This document shows, piece after piece, positions 1-9,242 of a DNA stretch of 64,000 bases (positions are counted from its first letter, which is position 1; each line of letters starts with the position of its first letter). Made by a program: the position numbers and the translations under genes. This stretch comes from Bradyrhizobium sp. G127 (lineage in GTDB: Bacteria > Pseudomonadota > Alphaproteobacteria > Rhizobiales > Xanthobacteraceae): positions 62,001-126,000 of the forward strand of contig NZ_JAKFGN010000001.1 in NCBI RefSeq assembly GCF_021502575.1, in the 5' to 3' direction. The notes under the pieces were generated by a model. It worked only from the letters and a program-made list of their open reading frames with translations. It made no database searches and was not told the origin of the DNA.

Positions 1-169
1 GCGTGACAATGTAGGACGCCGCAATCGCCGCAACGATGGCGACCATGAAGGCACCGGTGGCGACGAACAGTCCGAACTTGGCGTTCGCCGCAAAGAAGAT
101 CACCAGCGGACCGAGTTCGGTCGCGAGTTTGAACAGCGGATGCGGCGCGGGTTTTTCCGAAGCGGCCAT
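1..169 (-). CDS. yciB: YciB/septation protein A, N-terminal part (cut by window edge)
   Basis: Only the first 56 residues are present; the rest lies beyond base 1. The visible protein has a short polar start ([14 protein letters not shown]), then [14 protein letters not shown] and a hydrophobic alanine-rich helix, which is how YciB (intracellular septation protein A, older name IspZ) begins. The family is a multi-pass inner-membrane protein linked to envelope integrity and division. The ATG overlaps the ftsY stop by one base (TAATG), so the two are translationally coupled. The same ftsY-yciB order is usual in related alphaproteobacteria. Confidence 0.8.
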   Translation of the reverse strand, partial: MAASEKPAPHPLFKLATELGPLVIFFAANAKFGLFVATGAFMVAIVAAIAASYIVT

Positions 170-1116
170 TAGTCGTCCTGTCCTGCAATCGCGCGCGCGA
201 AGTCGCGTGCGGTGAACGGCGCGAGATCGTCGATCCCCTCGCCGACGCCGATGAAATGCACCGGCAGCTTGTACTTCTCCGACAGCGCCACCAGAATGCC
301 GCCGCGCGCGGTGCCGTCGAGCTTGGTCATCACCAGACCCGTGACGCCCGCGGTCTTGTGAAACGCATCGACCTGCGACAGCGCGTTCTGTCCCACCGTC
401 GCATCGAGCACCAGCAGCACCGCATGCGGCGCTGACGCATCGACCTTGCCGATCACGCGGCGGACTTTCTCCAGCTCGACCATCAGTTCGGTCTTGTTCT
501 GCAAACGCCCGGCGGTGTCGATCAGCAGCACGTCCATGTTCTGCGCTTTGGCCTCTTCCACCGCCTCGTAGGCGAGGCTCGCGGAATCCGAGCCCTGCGC
601 GCGCGCCACCACCGGAACCTTGTTGCGCTCGCCCCAGACCTTCAGCTGCTCGATGGCGGCGGCGCGGAACGTATCGCCCGCGGCCAGCATCACCTTGCGG
701 CCTTCTGCCGTCAGCTTGGACGTGAGCTTGCCGATGGTGGTGGTCTTGCCCGAGCCGTTGACGCCGACCACGAGAATGACGAACGGCTTGTGCGCAGCGT
801 CGATATTGAGCGGCTTCGCGACGGGCGCGAGCACCTTCTCGACTTCGGCCGCGACAATGGTGGTCACGTCATCCGCCGACACGTCCTTGTCGTAGCGGCC
901 CTTGCCGACGGCCTCGGCAATGCGCGCTGCAACCTCGGTTCCGAGATCGGCGCGCAGCAGCACATCCTCGATGTCGTCAAGCATGGCGCGATCCAGCTTG
1001 CGCTTGGTCACCAGCGCGGCGACCGCGCCGCCGATCGAACTGGACGTGCGTTTGAGCCCGGCGGAAAGGCGCTTCCACCAGCTTTGCTTGGGTTGATCCT
1101 GCGGACTGTCGTTCAT
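169..1116 (-). CDS. ftsY: Signal recognition particle receptor FtsY
   Basis: FtsY is the membrane-associated SRP receptor GTPase that docks ribosome-nascent-chain complexes at the Sec translocon. The 315-residue protein has a short basic N-terminus instead of the long acidic A domain of E. coli, a four-helix N domain (about 35-100) and the NG GTPase domain. Motifs: P-loop GVNGSGKT (118-125), DTFRAAA (148-154), DTAGR (200-204), TKLDG (264-268) and the closing GVGE (291-294). The short form is common in alphaproteobacteria. It is first in a coupled pair with yciB. No good Shine-Dalgarno precedes the ATG, so the exact start is slightly uncertain. Confidence 0.97.
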   Translation of the reverse strand: MNDSPQDQPKQSWWKRLSAGLKRTSSSIGGAVAALVTKRKLDRAMLDDIEDVLLRADLGTEVAARIAEAVGKGRYDKDVSADDVTTIVAAEVEKVLAPVAKPLNIDAAHKPFVILVVGVNGSGKTTTIGKLTSKLTAEGRKVMLAAGDTFRAAAIEQLKVWGERNKVPVVARAQGSDSASLAYEAVEEAKAQNMDVLLIDTAGRLQNKTELMVELEKVRRVIGKVDASAPHAVLLVLDATVGQNALSQVDAFHKTAGVTGLVMTKLDGTARGGILVALSEKYKLPVHFIGVGEGIDDLAPFTARDFARAIAGQDD

Positions 1117-1176
1117 GAGGAGGGTGTGTTACCCGGTTCGGATCACGAACGAAAGTCAACATTGACTCGGGCTTAC

Positions 1177-1926
1177 ATGGATACGCCGCAACCGACACCG
1201 GAAGAAATGCAGGCCCGCGTGCTTCACCGCGACGGGCTGATGCTGGTGATCGACAAGCCGGCCGGTATCGCCGTGCATAAAGGGCCGAAAGGCGGCCCCA
1301 ATCTGGAAGCCTCGTTCGACGCCCTCCGTTACGGCCTGCCGCGCCCGCCGGTGCTGGCTCATCGGCTCGACCGCGATACTTCGGGCTGTCTCGTGCTGGG
1401 ACGCCATCGCAAGGCCACCGCCTCGCTCGGCCTGCTGTTCAAGCATGGCAAGATTTCCAAGACCTATTGGGCGGTGGTCGAAGGCGGGCCTCTGGAGGAC
1501 GAAGGCGAGATCGACATTCCGCTCGGGCGTTTGGACGCGGAGCGCGGCTGGTGGCAGAAGCCGGACCCCAACGGGTTCCCGTCACAGACAAAATGGAAAG
1601 TGCTCGGACGCGGCCAGGACGGACGCGGTGCGCCCCTGACCTGGCTGGCGATGGAGCCGATCACCGGCCGCACCCATCAATTGCGCGTGCACAGTTCGGC
1701 GAGCGGCTGGCCCATCGTCGGCGACAACATCTATGGCAACGGCCCGCGCTTTGGTGAGCCGTCGCTGCACCTGCATGCGCGCGAGATCGTGATCCCGCTG
1801 TCGAAGAACAAGCCGCCGGTGCGCGTGGTCGCGCCGGTGCCGCTCCATTTGCAGGAGCGATTGAAGGCGTGCGGATGGAACGGCGAAGAGGCCGCTGTTC
1901 CAGCAATGGCAACAGCCGCTGTCTGA
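1177..1926 (+). CDS. RluA-family pseudouridine synthase
   Basis: The 249-residue protein has the RluA-family catalytic motif HRLDRDTSG (62-70) with catalytic Asp65, after the DKPAG(IA)VH segment (26-34) typical of RluA/TruC enzymes. It should isomerise uridine to pseudouridine in rRNA or tRNA; the target cannot be read from sequence. There is no N-terminal S4 domain, so it is closer to the RluA/TruC type than to RluC/RluD. The frame is open well upstream, but that part is antisense to ftsY, and family similarity begins after the ATG at 1177. The gene is divergent from ftsY across 60 bp. Confidence 0.88.
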   Translation: MDTPQPTPEEMQARVLHRDGLMLVIDKPAGIAVHKGPKGGPNLEASFDALRYGLPRPPVLAHRLDRDTSGCLVLGRHRKATASLGLLFKHGKISKTYWAVVEGGPLEDEGEIDIPLGRLDAERGWWQKPDPNGFPSQTKWKVLGRGQDGRGAPLTWLAMEPITGRTHQLRVHSSASGWPIVGDNIYGNGPRFGEPSLHLHAREIVIPLSKNKPPVRVVAPVPLHLQERLKACGWNGEEAAVPAMATAAV

Positions 1927-1945
1927 AGCGCAAATCTGAGAGCGA

Positions 1946-2072
1946 TGTCGTCCCCGCGCAGGCGGGGACCCATAACCCCCGCACGCTGAGATGAAAGCAA
2001 GACGATCGCTCCAGCATCGCTCTTGATCCGACAACTCAGGGAGTATGGGTCCCCGCCTGCGCAGGGACGACA
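1946..2072. repeat. Inverted pair of 29-bp palindromic intergenic repeats
   Basis: A 29-bp arm at 1946-1974 recurs inverted at 2044-2072 with one mismatch, separated by 69 bp. Each arm contains the core GTCCCC-GCGCAGGC-GGGGAC, itself a small palindrome. It lies between convergent genes (pseudouridine synthase and rpsA), where it could fold into a large cruciform or act in both transcripts. A shorter relative sits at 24391-24416. Repeats of this look are frequent in Bradyrhizobium-group intergenic DNA; copy number here needs the whole genome. Confidence 0.75.
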
Positions 2073-2118
2073 TGGAGAGAGTTCACGCGATACGCGCAAC
2101 AACAAACGAGCAAGCAAA

Positions 2119-2147
2119 CAAAAAGGGCTCCGGAAATTCCGGAGCCC
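2119..2147 (-). terminator. Rho-independent terminator of rpsA
   Basis: A GC-rich perfect hairpin occupies 2125-2147 (GGGCTCCGG / CCGGAGCCC around AAATT). On the minus strand it is followed by a run of T (A run at 2117-2124 on the plus strand). It lies about 40 bp after the rpsA stop. Confidence 0.85.
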
Positions 2148-2184
2148 TTCGTTGTTTCGGCAGCCGCGTGACGCGGCGGCGATC

Positions 2185-3885
2185 TTACTTGTCGCGCTTC
2201 TTGAGCGCGTTGCCGAGAATGTCGCCCAGCGTCGCACCCGAGTCCGAAGACCCGTACTGCGCGATGGCTTCCTTCTCTTCTGCAACTTCCAGCGCCTTGA
2301 TCGACACCTGGACCTTGCGAGCCTTCTTGTCGAACTGGATGACGCGGGCGTCAACCTTTTCGCCGACGGCGAAACGCTCGGCGCGCTGGTCGCCGCGATC
2401 GCGGGCGAGTTCAGAACGCTTGATGAAGGTGGTGAAGTCGGTGCCGGTGATCTGAACTTCGATACCGGCTTCCTTCACCTCGATGATCTCGCAGGTCACG
2501 ACGGCGCCCTTCTTGACGTCGCCCGGCTCTGCGAACGGATCGCCCTCGAGCTGCTTCACGCCAAGCGAGATGCGCTCCTTCTCGACATCGACGTCGAGCA
2601 CCACGGCCTTGACCATGTCGCCCTTCTTGAAGTTGTCGATGACCTGTTCGCCCGGCTGCTTCCAGTCGAGGTCGGACAGATGGACCATGCCGTCGACGTC
2701 GCCTTCGAGGCCGAGGAACAGACCGAACTCGGTCTTGTTCTTGACTTCGCCTTCCACGGTCGAGCCGACCGGGAATTTCTCGACGAACACTTCCCACGGA
2801 TTGCGCATGGTCTGCTTGAGACCGAGCGAGATGCGGCGCTTGGCCGAATCCACTTCGAGCACCTGCACTTCGACTTCCTGCGAGGTCGAAACGATCTTGC
2901 CGGGGTGCATGTTCTTCTTGGTCCACGACATTTCCGAGACGTGGATCAGGCCTTCGATGCCCGGCTCCAGTTCGACGAACGCGCCGTAGTCGGTGATATT
3001 AGTGACGCGGCCGGTGAAGCGCGAACCCAGCGGGTACTTCGCCTCGATGCCCTGCCACGGATCGTCCAGCAGCTGCTTCATGCCGAGCGAGATGCGGTGG
3101 GTCTCGTGATTGATCTTGATGATCTTGACCTTCACCGTCTGGCCGATGGCAAGCACCTCGGTCGGATGGTTGACGCGGCGCCACGCGATGTCGGTGACGT
3201 GCAGCAGGCCGTCGATGCCGCCGAGATCAACGAACGCACCGTAATCGGTGATGTTCTTGACCACGCCGTCGATGACCTGACCTTCTTCGAGGTTCTGCAC
3301 CAGTTCCTGACGCTGCTCGGCGCGGGTCTCTTCGAGAACCGTGCGGCGCGACACCACGATGTTGCCGCGGCGGCGATCCATCTTGAGGATCTGGAACGGC
3401 TGCGAGTTGTTCATCAGCGGCGCGACGTCGCGGATCGGACGAATGTCCACCTGCGAGCGCGGCAGGAAGGCGACAGCGCCGTCGAGATCGACGGTGAAGC
3501 CACCCTTGACCTGATTGAAGATGACGCCGTGAACCTTCTCGTTGTTGTTGAAGGCCTTCTCGAGCTTGCCCCAGCTTTCCTCGCGGCGCGCCTTGTCGCG
3601 CGACAGCACGGCTTCGCCGAGCGCGTTCTCGATCCGGTCGAGGAACACCTCGACTTCGTCACCGACCTTGAGGTCGTTCTCACGGCCGGGGCCGTTGAAT
3701 TCGCGGAGAGCCACGCGGCCCTCGGTCTTCAGGCCGACGTCGATGACGGCCATGTCTTTCTCGATCGCAACAACAATGCCCTTGATGACGGAGCTCTCTT
3801 GCAGGTTGCCGCCTGCGAAGGACTCATCAAGCATCGCGGCGAAATCGTCGCGGGAAGGATTATAGGAAGTAGCAGTCGAAGCCAT
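2185..3885 (-). CDS. rpsA: 30S ribosomal protein S1
   Basis: S1 binds mRNA and unfolds it for initiation on the 30S subunit. At 566 residues it has the full six S1 (OB-fold) repeats of Gram-negative S1, recognisable by recurring GxV..ITDYGAFV.L.GxxGL.H.(S/T)D.(S/A)W segments. The ATG start gives the usual acidic N-terminal S2-binding segment. It follows cmk on the same strand after 255 bp, the conserved cmk-rpsA order, and ends in a strong terminator. The 3886-4140 gap is long enough for its own promoter and leader, but I could not identify a defined leader structure. Confidence 0.98.
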   Translation of the reverse strand: MASTATSYNPSRDDFAAMLDESFAGGNLQESSVIKGIVVAIEKDMAVIDVGLKTEGRVALREFNGPGRENDLKVGDEVEVFLDRIENALGEAVLSRDKARREESWGKLEKAFNNNEKVHGVIFNQVKGGFTVDLDGAVAFLPRSQVDIRPIRDVAPLMNNSQPFQILKMDRRRGNIVVSRRTVLEETRAEQRQELVQNLEEGQVIDGVVKNITDYGAFVDLGGIDGLLHVTDIAWRRVNHPTEVLAIGQTVKVKIIKINHETHRISLGMKQLLDDPWQGIEAKYPLGSRFTGRVTNITDYGAFVELEPGIEGLIHVSEMSWTKKNMHPGKIVSTSQEVEVQVLEVDSAKRRISLGLKQTMRNPWEVFVEKFPVGSTVEGEVKNKTEFGLFLGLEGDVDGMVHLSDLDWKQPGEQVIDNFKKGDMVKAVVLDVDVEKERISLGVKQLEGDPFAEPGDVKKGAVVTCEIIEVKEAGIEVQITGTDFTTFIKRSELARDRGDQRAERFAVGEKVDARVIQFDKKARKVQVSIKALEVAEEKEAIAQYGSSDSGATLGDILGNALKKRDK

Positions 3886-4140
3886 TTGTTCTCCAAATGC
3901 GGAATGCCGGCAGCGGGGTTAAGGGCGTATCGCGCATCCAGTGCCAAAGGTCCGCTGCCTTTGACGACCGCTTCCGCAAGAGAAATTGCGACAGCGGGCC
4001 GGCCTGTGCCTGCACGAGCGATACGATGCAAAAATTGGAATGACGCGCGGAAAGCGCGTGGTCTGCTGTCCGGAGCTGAGACGAAGATCGACCTCAAAGA
4101 CCGGGAGCGGGCATTCCTCCAATGACGGCAGGGAGATCGG

Positions 4141-4779
4141 TTAGTCCCTAGGCCGGCCCGCTCGGACGGCCTCGACAATGTCGATGGCAGCCCGGACGCC
4201 GCTCTCTATATCCAACTGGGAGTTATCCAGCAAGTATGCATCCGGGGCTGCTTTTAAAGGCGCCGCGGCCCTGTTCCGGTCGCGCTCGTCGCGCTTGAGG
4301 ATGTCCGCCAGCACGACAGCCTCGTCAGCCTGCTCGCCCCGCGCTCGCATTTCCAGGGTGCGCCGGTGAGCGCGGACAGCCGGGTCCGCCACCACGAAAA
4401 TCTTCACCTGGGCATCCGGGCAGATCACGGTTCCGATGTCCCGGCCGTCCAGCACCGCGCCGGGAGGGCCGGCGGCGAAGTTTCGCTGGAATGTCAGGAG
4501 GGCCGCCCGCACCTTATGGTGCGCAGATACCACAGAAGCCGCTTCGCCCACCTGCTGGGTCTTCAAGATCGGATCGCCGAACGCCGCCGGATCGAGTTCC
4601 GCCGCCAGTATCGCCGCCCGCGCCTCGTCGGCCAGATCCGCCCCCGCATCCAGCATCGCCTTGGCGACGGCGCGGTAGATCAGCCCGGTGTCGAGATGGC
4701 GGAAGTGGTAATGCGCGGCGAGCCGCTTGCCCAGCGTGCCCTTGCCGGAGGCTGCCGGTCCGTCGATGGCGATAATCAT
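4141..4779 (-). CDS. cmk: Cytidylate kinase
   Basis: Cmk phosphorylates CMP and dCMP with ATP in nucleotide salvage. The 212-residue protein starts [15 protein letters not shown] with the P-loop at 7-15; the RAVA substrate-helix region, the DGRDIGT CMP-binding motif and the LID region RDxRDRNR are all present. A TTG three codons upstream is in frame, but the ATG at 4779 places the [13 protein letters not shown] motif as in other family members. It lies upstream of rpsA on the same strand and is divergent from the DUF374 gene. Confidence 0.96.
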   Translation of the reverse strand: MIIAIDGPAASGKGTLGKRLAAHYHFRHLDTGLIYRAVAKAMLDAGADLADEARAAILAAELDPAAFGDPILKTQQVGEAASVVSAHHKVRAALLTFQRNFAAGPPGAVLDGRDIGTVICPDAQVKIFVVADPAVRAHRRTLEMRARGEQADEAVVLADILKRDERDRNRAAAPLKAAPDAYLLDNSQLDIESGVRAAIDIVEAVRAGRPRD

Positions 4780-4997
4780 GTGTCTCAAGGTCCCCGCTTC
4801 ATCCCCTCGGGGAAAATTCGTTGCCGCAGCGGCTTATCAGCGACGGCCCGGCCCGTTCAATACCGGCAGCCGCACAACTTTCAAGCGATCAGCGGGATGG
4901 AATTCCCGCCCTGCTCGTTTATAAGGGCGCCAAATCCAGGCAGGCAGGGAATTCGCGTCGTCTCGGGCGCCCGCTGGCACTCCGTCGGTGAAACCTC

Positions 4998-5669
4998 ATG
5001 GCCACCCCTGCTATCGTCAAACGTGTGCTGCGTACGAACACCGTGCAGTGGATCATCAGCATCCCGATCGCGATCTATTTTCATTTGGTCAACCGCACCA
5101 ACATCGTCGACAAGCCGCCTTTCCCGATTCCCGAGCCCTACATCCTGGCGATCTGGCATGGCCGGCTGGTGATGCTGCCGATGTTCCGCAACGGCAAGAA
5201 GCCGCTGATCGCGCTGATCAGCGGTCATCGCGACGGACAGATCATCAGCAAGGTTGCCTCGCTGTTCGGCATCCAGACCGTGGTCGGATCGACCTCGAAA
5301 GGCGGCATGCGCGCCGTTCGTGAGCTGATGCGGTTTGCCCGCGACGGCCACAGCCTGTTCGTGACGCCCGACGGGCCGCGCGGCCCCCGCATGCACAGCA
5401 GCGACGGCATCCTCGATCTGGCGCGGCTGACCGGCCTGCCGATTCTGCCCGCGACCATGAGCGCGGGACGCGGCACCACCTTCAACAACTGGGACCGCTT
5501 TCTCGTCCCGTGGTTTTTCAGCAAGGTCGTGATCCGCTGGGGCGAGCCGATCTACATGCGCGCCGATGACGACAAGGCGAAAGTCGCCGCACGGCTCGAC
5601 GCGGCGCTGATCGCGGTCCAGAATGAGGCCGATACGCTGGCGGGCCGCCCGCTGATCGAGCCCGGCTAG
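4998..5669 (+). CDS. DUF374 lysophospholipid-acyltransferase-like protein
   Basis: The 223-residue protein matches the DUF374 family, related to lysophospholipid acyltransferases. Motifs: an N-terminal hydrophobic helix (about 14-30), WHGRL (53-57), SGHRDG (75-80), GSTSKGG (97-103) and TPDGPRGP (123-130). The HxxDG-type motif probably supplies catalytic His/Asp for acyl transfer at the inner membrane. The substrate is unknown; a role in lipid A or phospholipid biosynthesis is inference. It is a single plus-strand gene between cmk and aroA and ends only 4 bp from the aroA stop (convergent). Confidence 0.85.
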   Translation: MATPAIVKRVLRTNTVQWIISIPIAIYFHLVNRTNIVDKPPFPIPEPYILAIWHGRLVMLPMFRNGKKPLIALISGHRDGQIISKVASLFGIQTVVGSTSKGGMRAVRELMRFARDGHSLFVTPDGPRGPRMHSSDGILDLARLTGLPILPATMSAGRGTTFNNWDRFLVPWFFSKVVIRWGEPIYMRADDDKAKVAARLDAALIAVQNEADTLAGRPLIEPG

Positions 5670-5673
5670 TATC

Positions 5674-7011
5674 TCAGGAAAAATCCGCTCCCAGCCCGCG
5701 CATCATCGGAATGAAATCCGGGAAGCTGGTCGCAATAAATCCCGTGTCATCGATTTTGACCGGCGCATCCGACGCCGCGCCCATCACCAGCGCCGACATG
5801 GCGATGCGGTGATCCATATGGGTGGCGACAAGACCGCCACCCGGCACGTGGCCCTTGCCGTTGACGATCATGTCGTCGCCGGAAATCTCCACCTCGACGC
5901 CGTTAACGCGCAGCATGTCGGCGGTGGCCTCCAGCCGGTCGGATTCCTTGACGCGCAATTCCTGCAGACCGCGCATGGTGGTGACGCCCTCGGCATAGGC
6001 AGCAGCCACCGCGAGCACGAGATATTCGTCGATCATCGACGGCGCGCGCTCCGGCGGCACGGTGACGCCGCGCAGCTGCGACGCGCGCACCCGGAATTGC
6101 GCCATCGGCTCGCCGGTGTCGTTGCGCTGATGGCTTTCTTCGATCGAAGCCCCCATTTCGCGCAATGTGGTGAAAAGCCCTATGCGCAACGGGTTTGTCA
6201 TGATGTCCGTCAGCGTGACATCCGACTCCGGCACGATCAGCGCCGCGACAATGGGAAACGCAGCCGACGACGGATCGGCCGGCACGACGACGTTTGCGCC
6301 ATGCAGCTCCGGCTGGCCGGTGAGTGAAATCTTGCGGCCGTGCGCGCCTTCCCTGACCGTCACGACCTGTGCGCCGAAATGGGACAGCATCAGCTCGGTG
6401 TGGTCGCGGCTGGCTTCCTGCTCGATCACCGTGGTCACGCCCGGCGCGGACAGCCCCGCCAGCAGCACCGCAGACTTGATCTGCGCCGACGCCACCGGGG
6501 TGCGGTACACGATCGGCAGCGGATCGCGCGCGCCCTGCAGGGTCATCGGCAGCCGCCCGCCATCGCCGCTGGAGATGACCCGCGCGCCCATCAATTCGAG
6601 AGGATCGAGAATGCGGCGCATCGGCCGCCCGCGCAGCGACGCATCGCCATCGAAAGTCGCGGCAATCGGGCATCCCGCCACCGCGCCCATGGCGAGCCGG
6701 CAACCGGTGCCGCTGTTGCCGAAATCGAGCGGTGCCTTCGGGGCGGCTAAACCGCCAACCCCGACGCCGTGGACCGACCATGCGCCCTCGCCGGTGCGTT
6801 CGACCCGGGCCCCGAGCGCCGCCATGGCCTTGGCGGTGTTGAGAACGTCCTCGCCTTCCAAAAGCCCCGAAATACGGGTTTCACCGACCGCCAGGGCCCC
6901 CAGAATCAGGGCCCGGTGCGAGATCGATTTGTCGCCTGGAACACGGACGCGGCCGCTCAAAGCGCCTGCGGCACGCGATTCCAGCGGTGTGGGATGGTCG
7001 GAATGGGTCAA
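5674..7011 (-). CDS. aroA: 3-phosphoshikimate 1-carboxyvinyltransferase (EPSP synthase), class II-like
   Basis: AroA joins shikimate-3-phosphate and PEP in the shikimate pathway and is the glyphosate target. The sequence follows the class II (Agrobacterium CP4-type) enzymes: PGDKSISH (25-32), GLLEGEDVL (49-57), [11 protein letters not shown] (96-106), PGDPSS-like [10 protein letters not shown], and RVKESDRL. Start: TTG at 7011, preceded by GAAGGA with 9-nt spacing, giving [16 protein letters not shown], a normal family N-terminus; a GTG at 7047 lacks a Shine-Dalgarno. Gly101 occupies the place of CP4 Ala100, the residue tied to glyphosate tolerance. Length 445, near CP4's 455. Confidence 0.96.
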   Translation of the reverse strand: MTHSDHPTPLESRAAGALSGRVRVPGDKSISHRALILGALAVGETRISGLLEGEDVLNTAKAMAALGARVERTGEGAWSVHGVGVGGLAAPKAPLDFGNSGTGCRLAMGAVAGCPIAATFDGDASLRGRPMRRILDPLELMGARVISSGDGGRLPMTLQGARDPLPIVYRTPVASAQIKSAVLLAGLSAPGVTTVIEQEASRDHTELMLSHFGAQVVTVREGAHGRKISLTGQPELHGANVVVPADPSSAAFPIVAALIVPESDVTLTDIMTNPLRIGLFTTLREMGASIEESHQRNDTGEPMAQFRVRASQLRGVTVPPERAPSMIDEYLVLAVAAAYAEGVTTMRGLQELRVKESDRLEATADMLRVNGVEVEISGDDMIVNGKGHVPGGGLVATHMDHRIAMSALVMGAASDAPVKIDDTGFIATSFPDFIPMMRGLGADFS

Positions 7012-7163
7012 AACGGCATTTCCTTCAATGTAGGCGGCTCCTACCACGGGCTTTGCGGCGCGTCACGGCCCGGTCATTTATCGTTCAAACCGCTATTGAC
7101 AGCGGCGGCGCAACTAGCCAAGTGAAGCACCGCTTTTTCAAGACATTCTCAGGACTATAAGCC

Positions 7164-7580
7164 GTGGCCAAAGCCGATCTCGGAACCAAGCGCATTTGCC
7201 CGACCACGGGCAAAAAGTTCTATGACCTCAACAAGACTCCGGTGATCTCGCCGTATACCGGCGAAGTCGTGCCGATTGCGCCGATTCCTCCGCCGCGCAC
7301 GCGCGCGGATGCAGCCGCACGCGCGGCCGCTGCCAGCGCCGCCAGCATTGTGCCAGAACCGGCCGAGGCGGAAGAGTTGGTGTCGCTCGAAGAGGCCGAT
7401 GCCGAAGAGAACACCGGCAAGGTCAAGGCCGTGGTGCCGGAATCGGAAGACGATATCGAAGTCGACGACACCCTCACCGACGACGATGACGACGATTCGA
7501 CCTTCATCGCCGAGGATGAGGAAGACGACGAGGACGTCACCGACATCATCGGCGACGTGTCGGGCGACGAAGAGACTTGA
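7164..7580 (+). CDS. TIGR02300 (FYDLN acid) family protein
   Basis: The 138-residue protein begins with the family signature: CPTTGKKFYDLNK followed by PVISPYTGE. The C-terminal half is extremely acidic, with runs such as DDDDDD (about 109-114) and EDEEDDED (about 121-128), and is probably disordered. The family is conserved in alphaproteobacteria, and the function is unknown. The start is GTG at 7164 with AGGA at 7151-7154. It is divergent from aroA. The N-terminal CPTTGKKFYDLN segment has only one cysteine, so a zinc knuckle is not supported. Confidence 0.88.
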   Translation: MAKADLGTKRICPTTGKKFYDLNKTPVISPYTGEVVPIAPIPPPRTRADAAARAAAASAASIVPEPAEAEELVSLEEADAEENTGKVKAVVPESEDDIEVDDTLTDDDDDDSTFIAEDEEDDEDVTDIIGDVSGDEET

Positions 7581-7604
7581 GATAAACTCTCAAGTGTGAT
7601 TTTT
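7575..7604 (+). terminator. Terminator-like hairpin after the TIGR02300 gene
   Basis: ACTTGAG (7575-7581) pairs with CTCAAGT (7589-7595) across a 7-nt loop, followed by GTGATTTTT. The 5' side overlaps the last codons of the gene. The stem is short, so termination efficiency is uncertain. Confidence 0.5.
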
Positions 7605-7606
7605 GA

Positions 7607-7648
7607 CGCGTATTCCGCGACAGCGGATTTCGATTTGCGGAATACGCG
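7607..7648. repeat. Perfect 12-bp inverted repeat upstream of tRNA-Ala
   Basis: CGCGTATTCCGC at 7607-7618 recurs inverted at 7637-7648 with an 18-nt spacer. It sits 51 bp before the tRNA. It has no T-tract, so it looks more like an operator or a second weak terminator than a canonical terminator. Confidence 0.6.
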
Positions 7649-7699
7649 CAAATTCTAAGAGACGAACACCGCGTTGTCCCACCGCGCGGTGAGGTGTTC

Positions 7700-7775
<76 letters not shown>

Positions 7776-7826
7776 TCCTCCTTCGAGACTCGCGAAAGAC
7801 TCTCGGCGTTCAACCGTCTCGATCTA

Positions 7827-7854
7827 GTATCTTGCAGCCAATATCTTGCAGCCA
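7827..7854. repeat. Tandem 14-bp direct repeat
   Basis: Two adjacent copies of (G/A)TATCTTGCAGCCA lie at 7827-7840 and 7841-7854, differing at one base. They sit in the 248-bp gap between tRNA-Ala and the CoA-transferase gene. A tandem repeat of this size could be a paired protein-binding site or simple slippage. Confidence 0.6.
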
Positions 7855-8023
7855 TCGAATACGACACCGCGTTCGCTCTCTGAACAGCGCGGCAGCGCAG
7901 CATACGCGCGCGCATGGATGCCAGTCGGTGCCGATATTGACGCGGCTCGCCGAATTCTTTCAATGTGCCGGCGGCCGCGCCTGCGGCATCGTCTTCTGTT
8001 TCCGCTGATCGAAGGTTGACCCG

Positions 8024-9220
8024 ATGACATCCCAACCCGGAGCGATGGCCGGACTGCGCGTGATCGATCTCACGCGCGTGCTCGGCGGTCCGTACTGCAC
8101 GCAAATCCTCGCCGACCACGGCGCGGATGTCGTGAAGGTCGAGCCTCCGGCCGGCGACGAGACCCGCGACTGGGGCCCTCCGTTCCACGATGACGACGCG
8201 GCGTATTTCATCGGCACCAATCGCAACAAGCGCTCCATCGGTCTCGACCTTGCGTCCGACGGCGGCCGCGCCGTGCTGATGAAGATGCTCGAGACCGCCG
8301 ACGTGCTGATCGAGAATTTCAAGCCAGGCACGCTCGACAAGTGGGGCATCGGCAACGATTTCCTGCGCGCGAAATTTCCCGCGCTGATCCATTGCCGCAT
8401 TTCCGGATTCGGCGCGGACGGCCCGCATGGCGGACATCCGGGCTACGACGCGATCATCCAGTCGATGGTCGGCCTGATGGCGTCGACCGGCTCCCCGGAA
8501 AGCGGTCCGACCCGCATCGGCGTGGCGCTGGTCGATATGTCGACGGGGCTTTATGCCGCCACCGGCATCCTGATGGCGCTGGCCGAGCGGGCCAGGTCCG
8601 GCAAGGGTCAGTTTCTCGAGACGACGCTTTACGAGGTCGGCCTTGCCATCATGCATCCGCACACGGCCAACTACTTCATGCACGGCAAGCCGCCGGCGCT
8701 GACCGGCAACGAGCATCCGAATCTGGTGCCCTACGCCGTGTTCCCCGCGCGCGACGGCAACATCTTCATGGGCGTGGGCAACGACGGCACTTTCCGCAAG
8801 CTGATGAAGGAACTCGGGCGGCCCGAACTCGGCACCGACCCGCGCTTCGCGCGCAATCGCGACCGCATCGCGCATCGTGACGAACTGCGTGCGGTGCTTG
8901 TCGATATCCTCAAGGATCTCGACGCCGAGCCGCTCTGCCGGCGCCTGCTTGCGGCCGGCCTGCCCGCGGGTCCGGTGCAGTCCATCGACAAGGCGCTGTC
9001 CAACGAGCACACCAAGTCTCGCGGCGATGTCATCGAGAAGGACTGGTACAAGGGCGTCGCCTCGCCGATCCGCTTCGATCGCACCAAGGCCAGCCTGCGC
9101 CGCGTGCCGCCGAAATTCAGCCAGCACACCGACGAGGTTCTGGGTGAGTTCGGTTACTCAGCGAAGGAGATCGCCGATCTTCGCGCCTCCGGCGTGGTGG
9201 TCGGGGAGCGGAAACGCTAG
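8024..9220 (+). CDS. CaiB/BaiF (class III) CoA-transferase
   Basis: The 398-residue protein has the family III CoA-transferase pattern: LRVIDLTRVLGGPYCTQILADHGADV near the start, KVEPPAGDETR, NKRSIGLDL, the ENFKPG motif (about 90-95), and a late GHPGYD...SMVGLM segment. Such enzymes (formyl-CoA, carnitine/crotonobetaine, 2-methylfumaryl-CoA transferases) move CoA between carboxylic acids through an aspartyl thioester. The substrate cannot be assigned. It stands alone between tRNA-Ala and the ugp operon and ends before a perfect 11-bp hairpin. Confidence 0.9.
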   Translation: MTSQPGAMAGLRVIDLTRVLGGPYCTQILADHGADVVKVEPPAGDETRDWGPPFHDDDAAYFIGTNRNKRSIGLDLASDGGRAVLMKMLETADVLIENFKPGTLDKWGIGNDFLRAKFPALIHCRISGFGADGPHGGHPGYDAIIQSMVGLMASTGSPESGPTRIGVALVDMSTGLYAATGILMALAERARSGKGQFLETTLYEVGLAIMHPHTANYFMHGKPPALTGNEHPNLVPYAVFPARDGNIFMGVGNDGTFRKLMKELGRPELGTDPRFARNRDRIAHRDELRAVLVDILKDLDAEPLCRRLLAAGLPAGPVQSIDKALSNEHTKSRGDVIEKDWYKGVASPIRFDRTKASLRRVPPKFSQHTDEVLGEFGYSAKEIADLRASGVVVGERKR

Positions 9221-9242
9221 CTTCCTCAGCACAACCGGGACT

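Noticed and set aside
2023-4125. 700-residue plus-strand open frame across rpsA
   Set aside because: It is antisense to rpsA, which has six clear S1 domains. High GC lengthens opposite-strand frames. It has no recognisable domain.
4971-4985. Sigma-54 promoter (TGGCAC...TTGC) near the DUF374 gene
   Set aside because: Only the first half (TGGCAC) is present; the TTGC half at the right spacing is missing.
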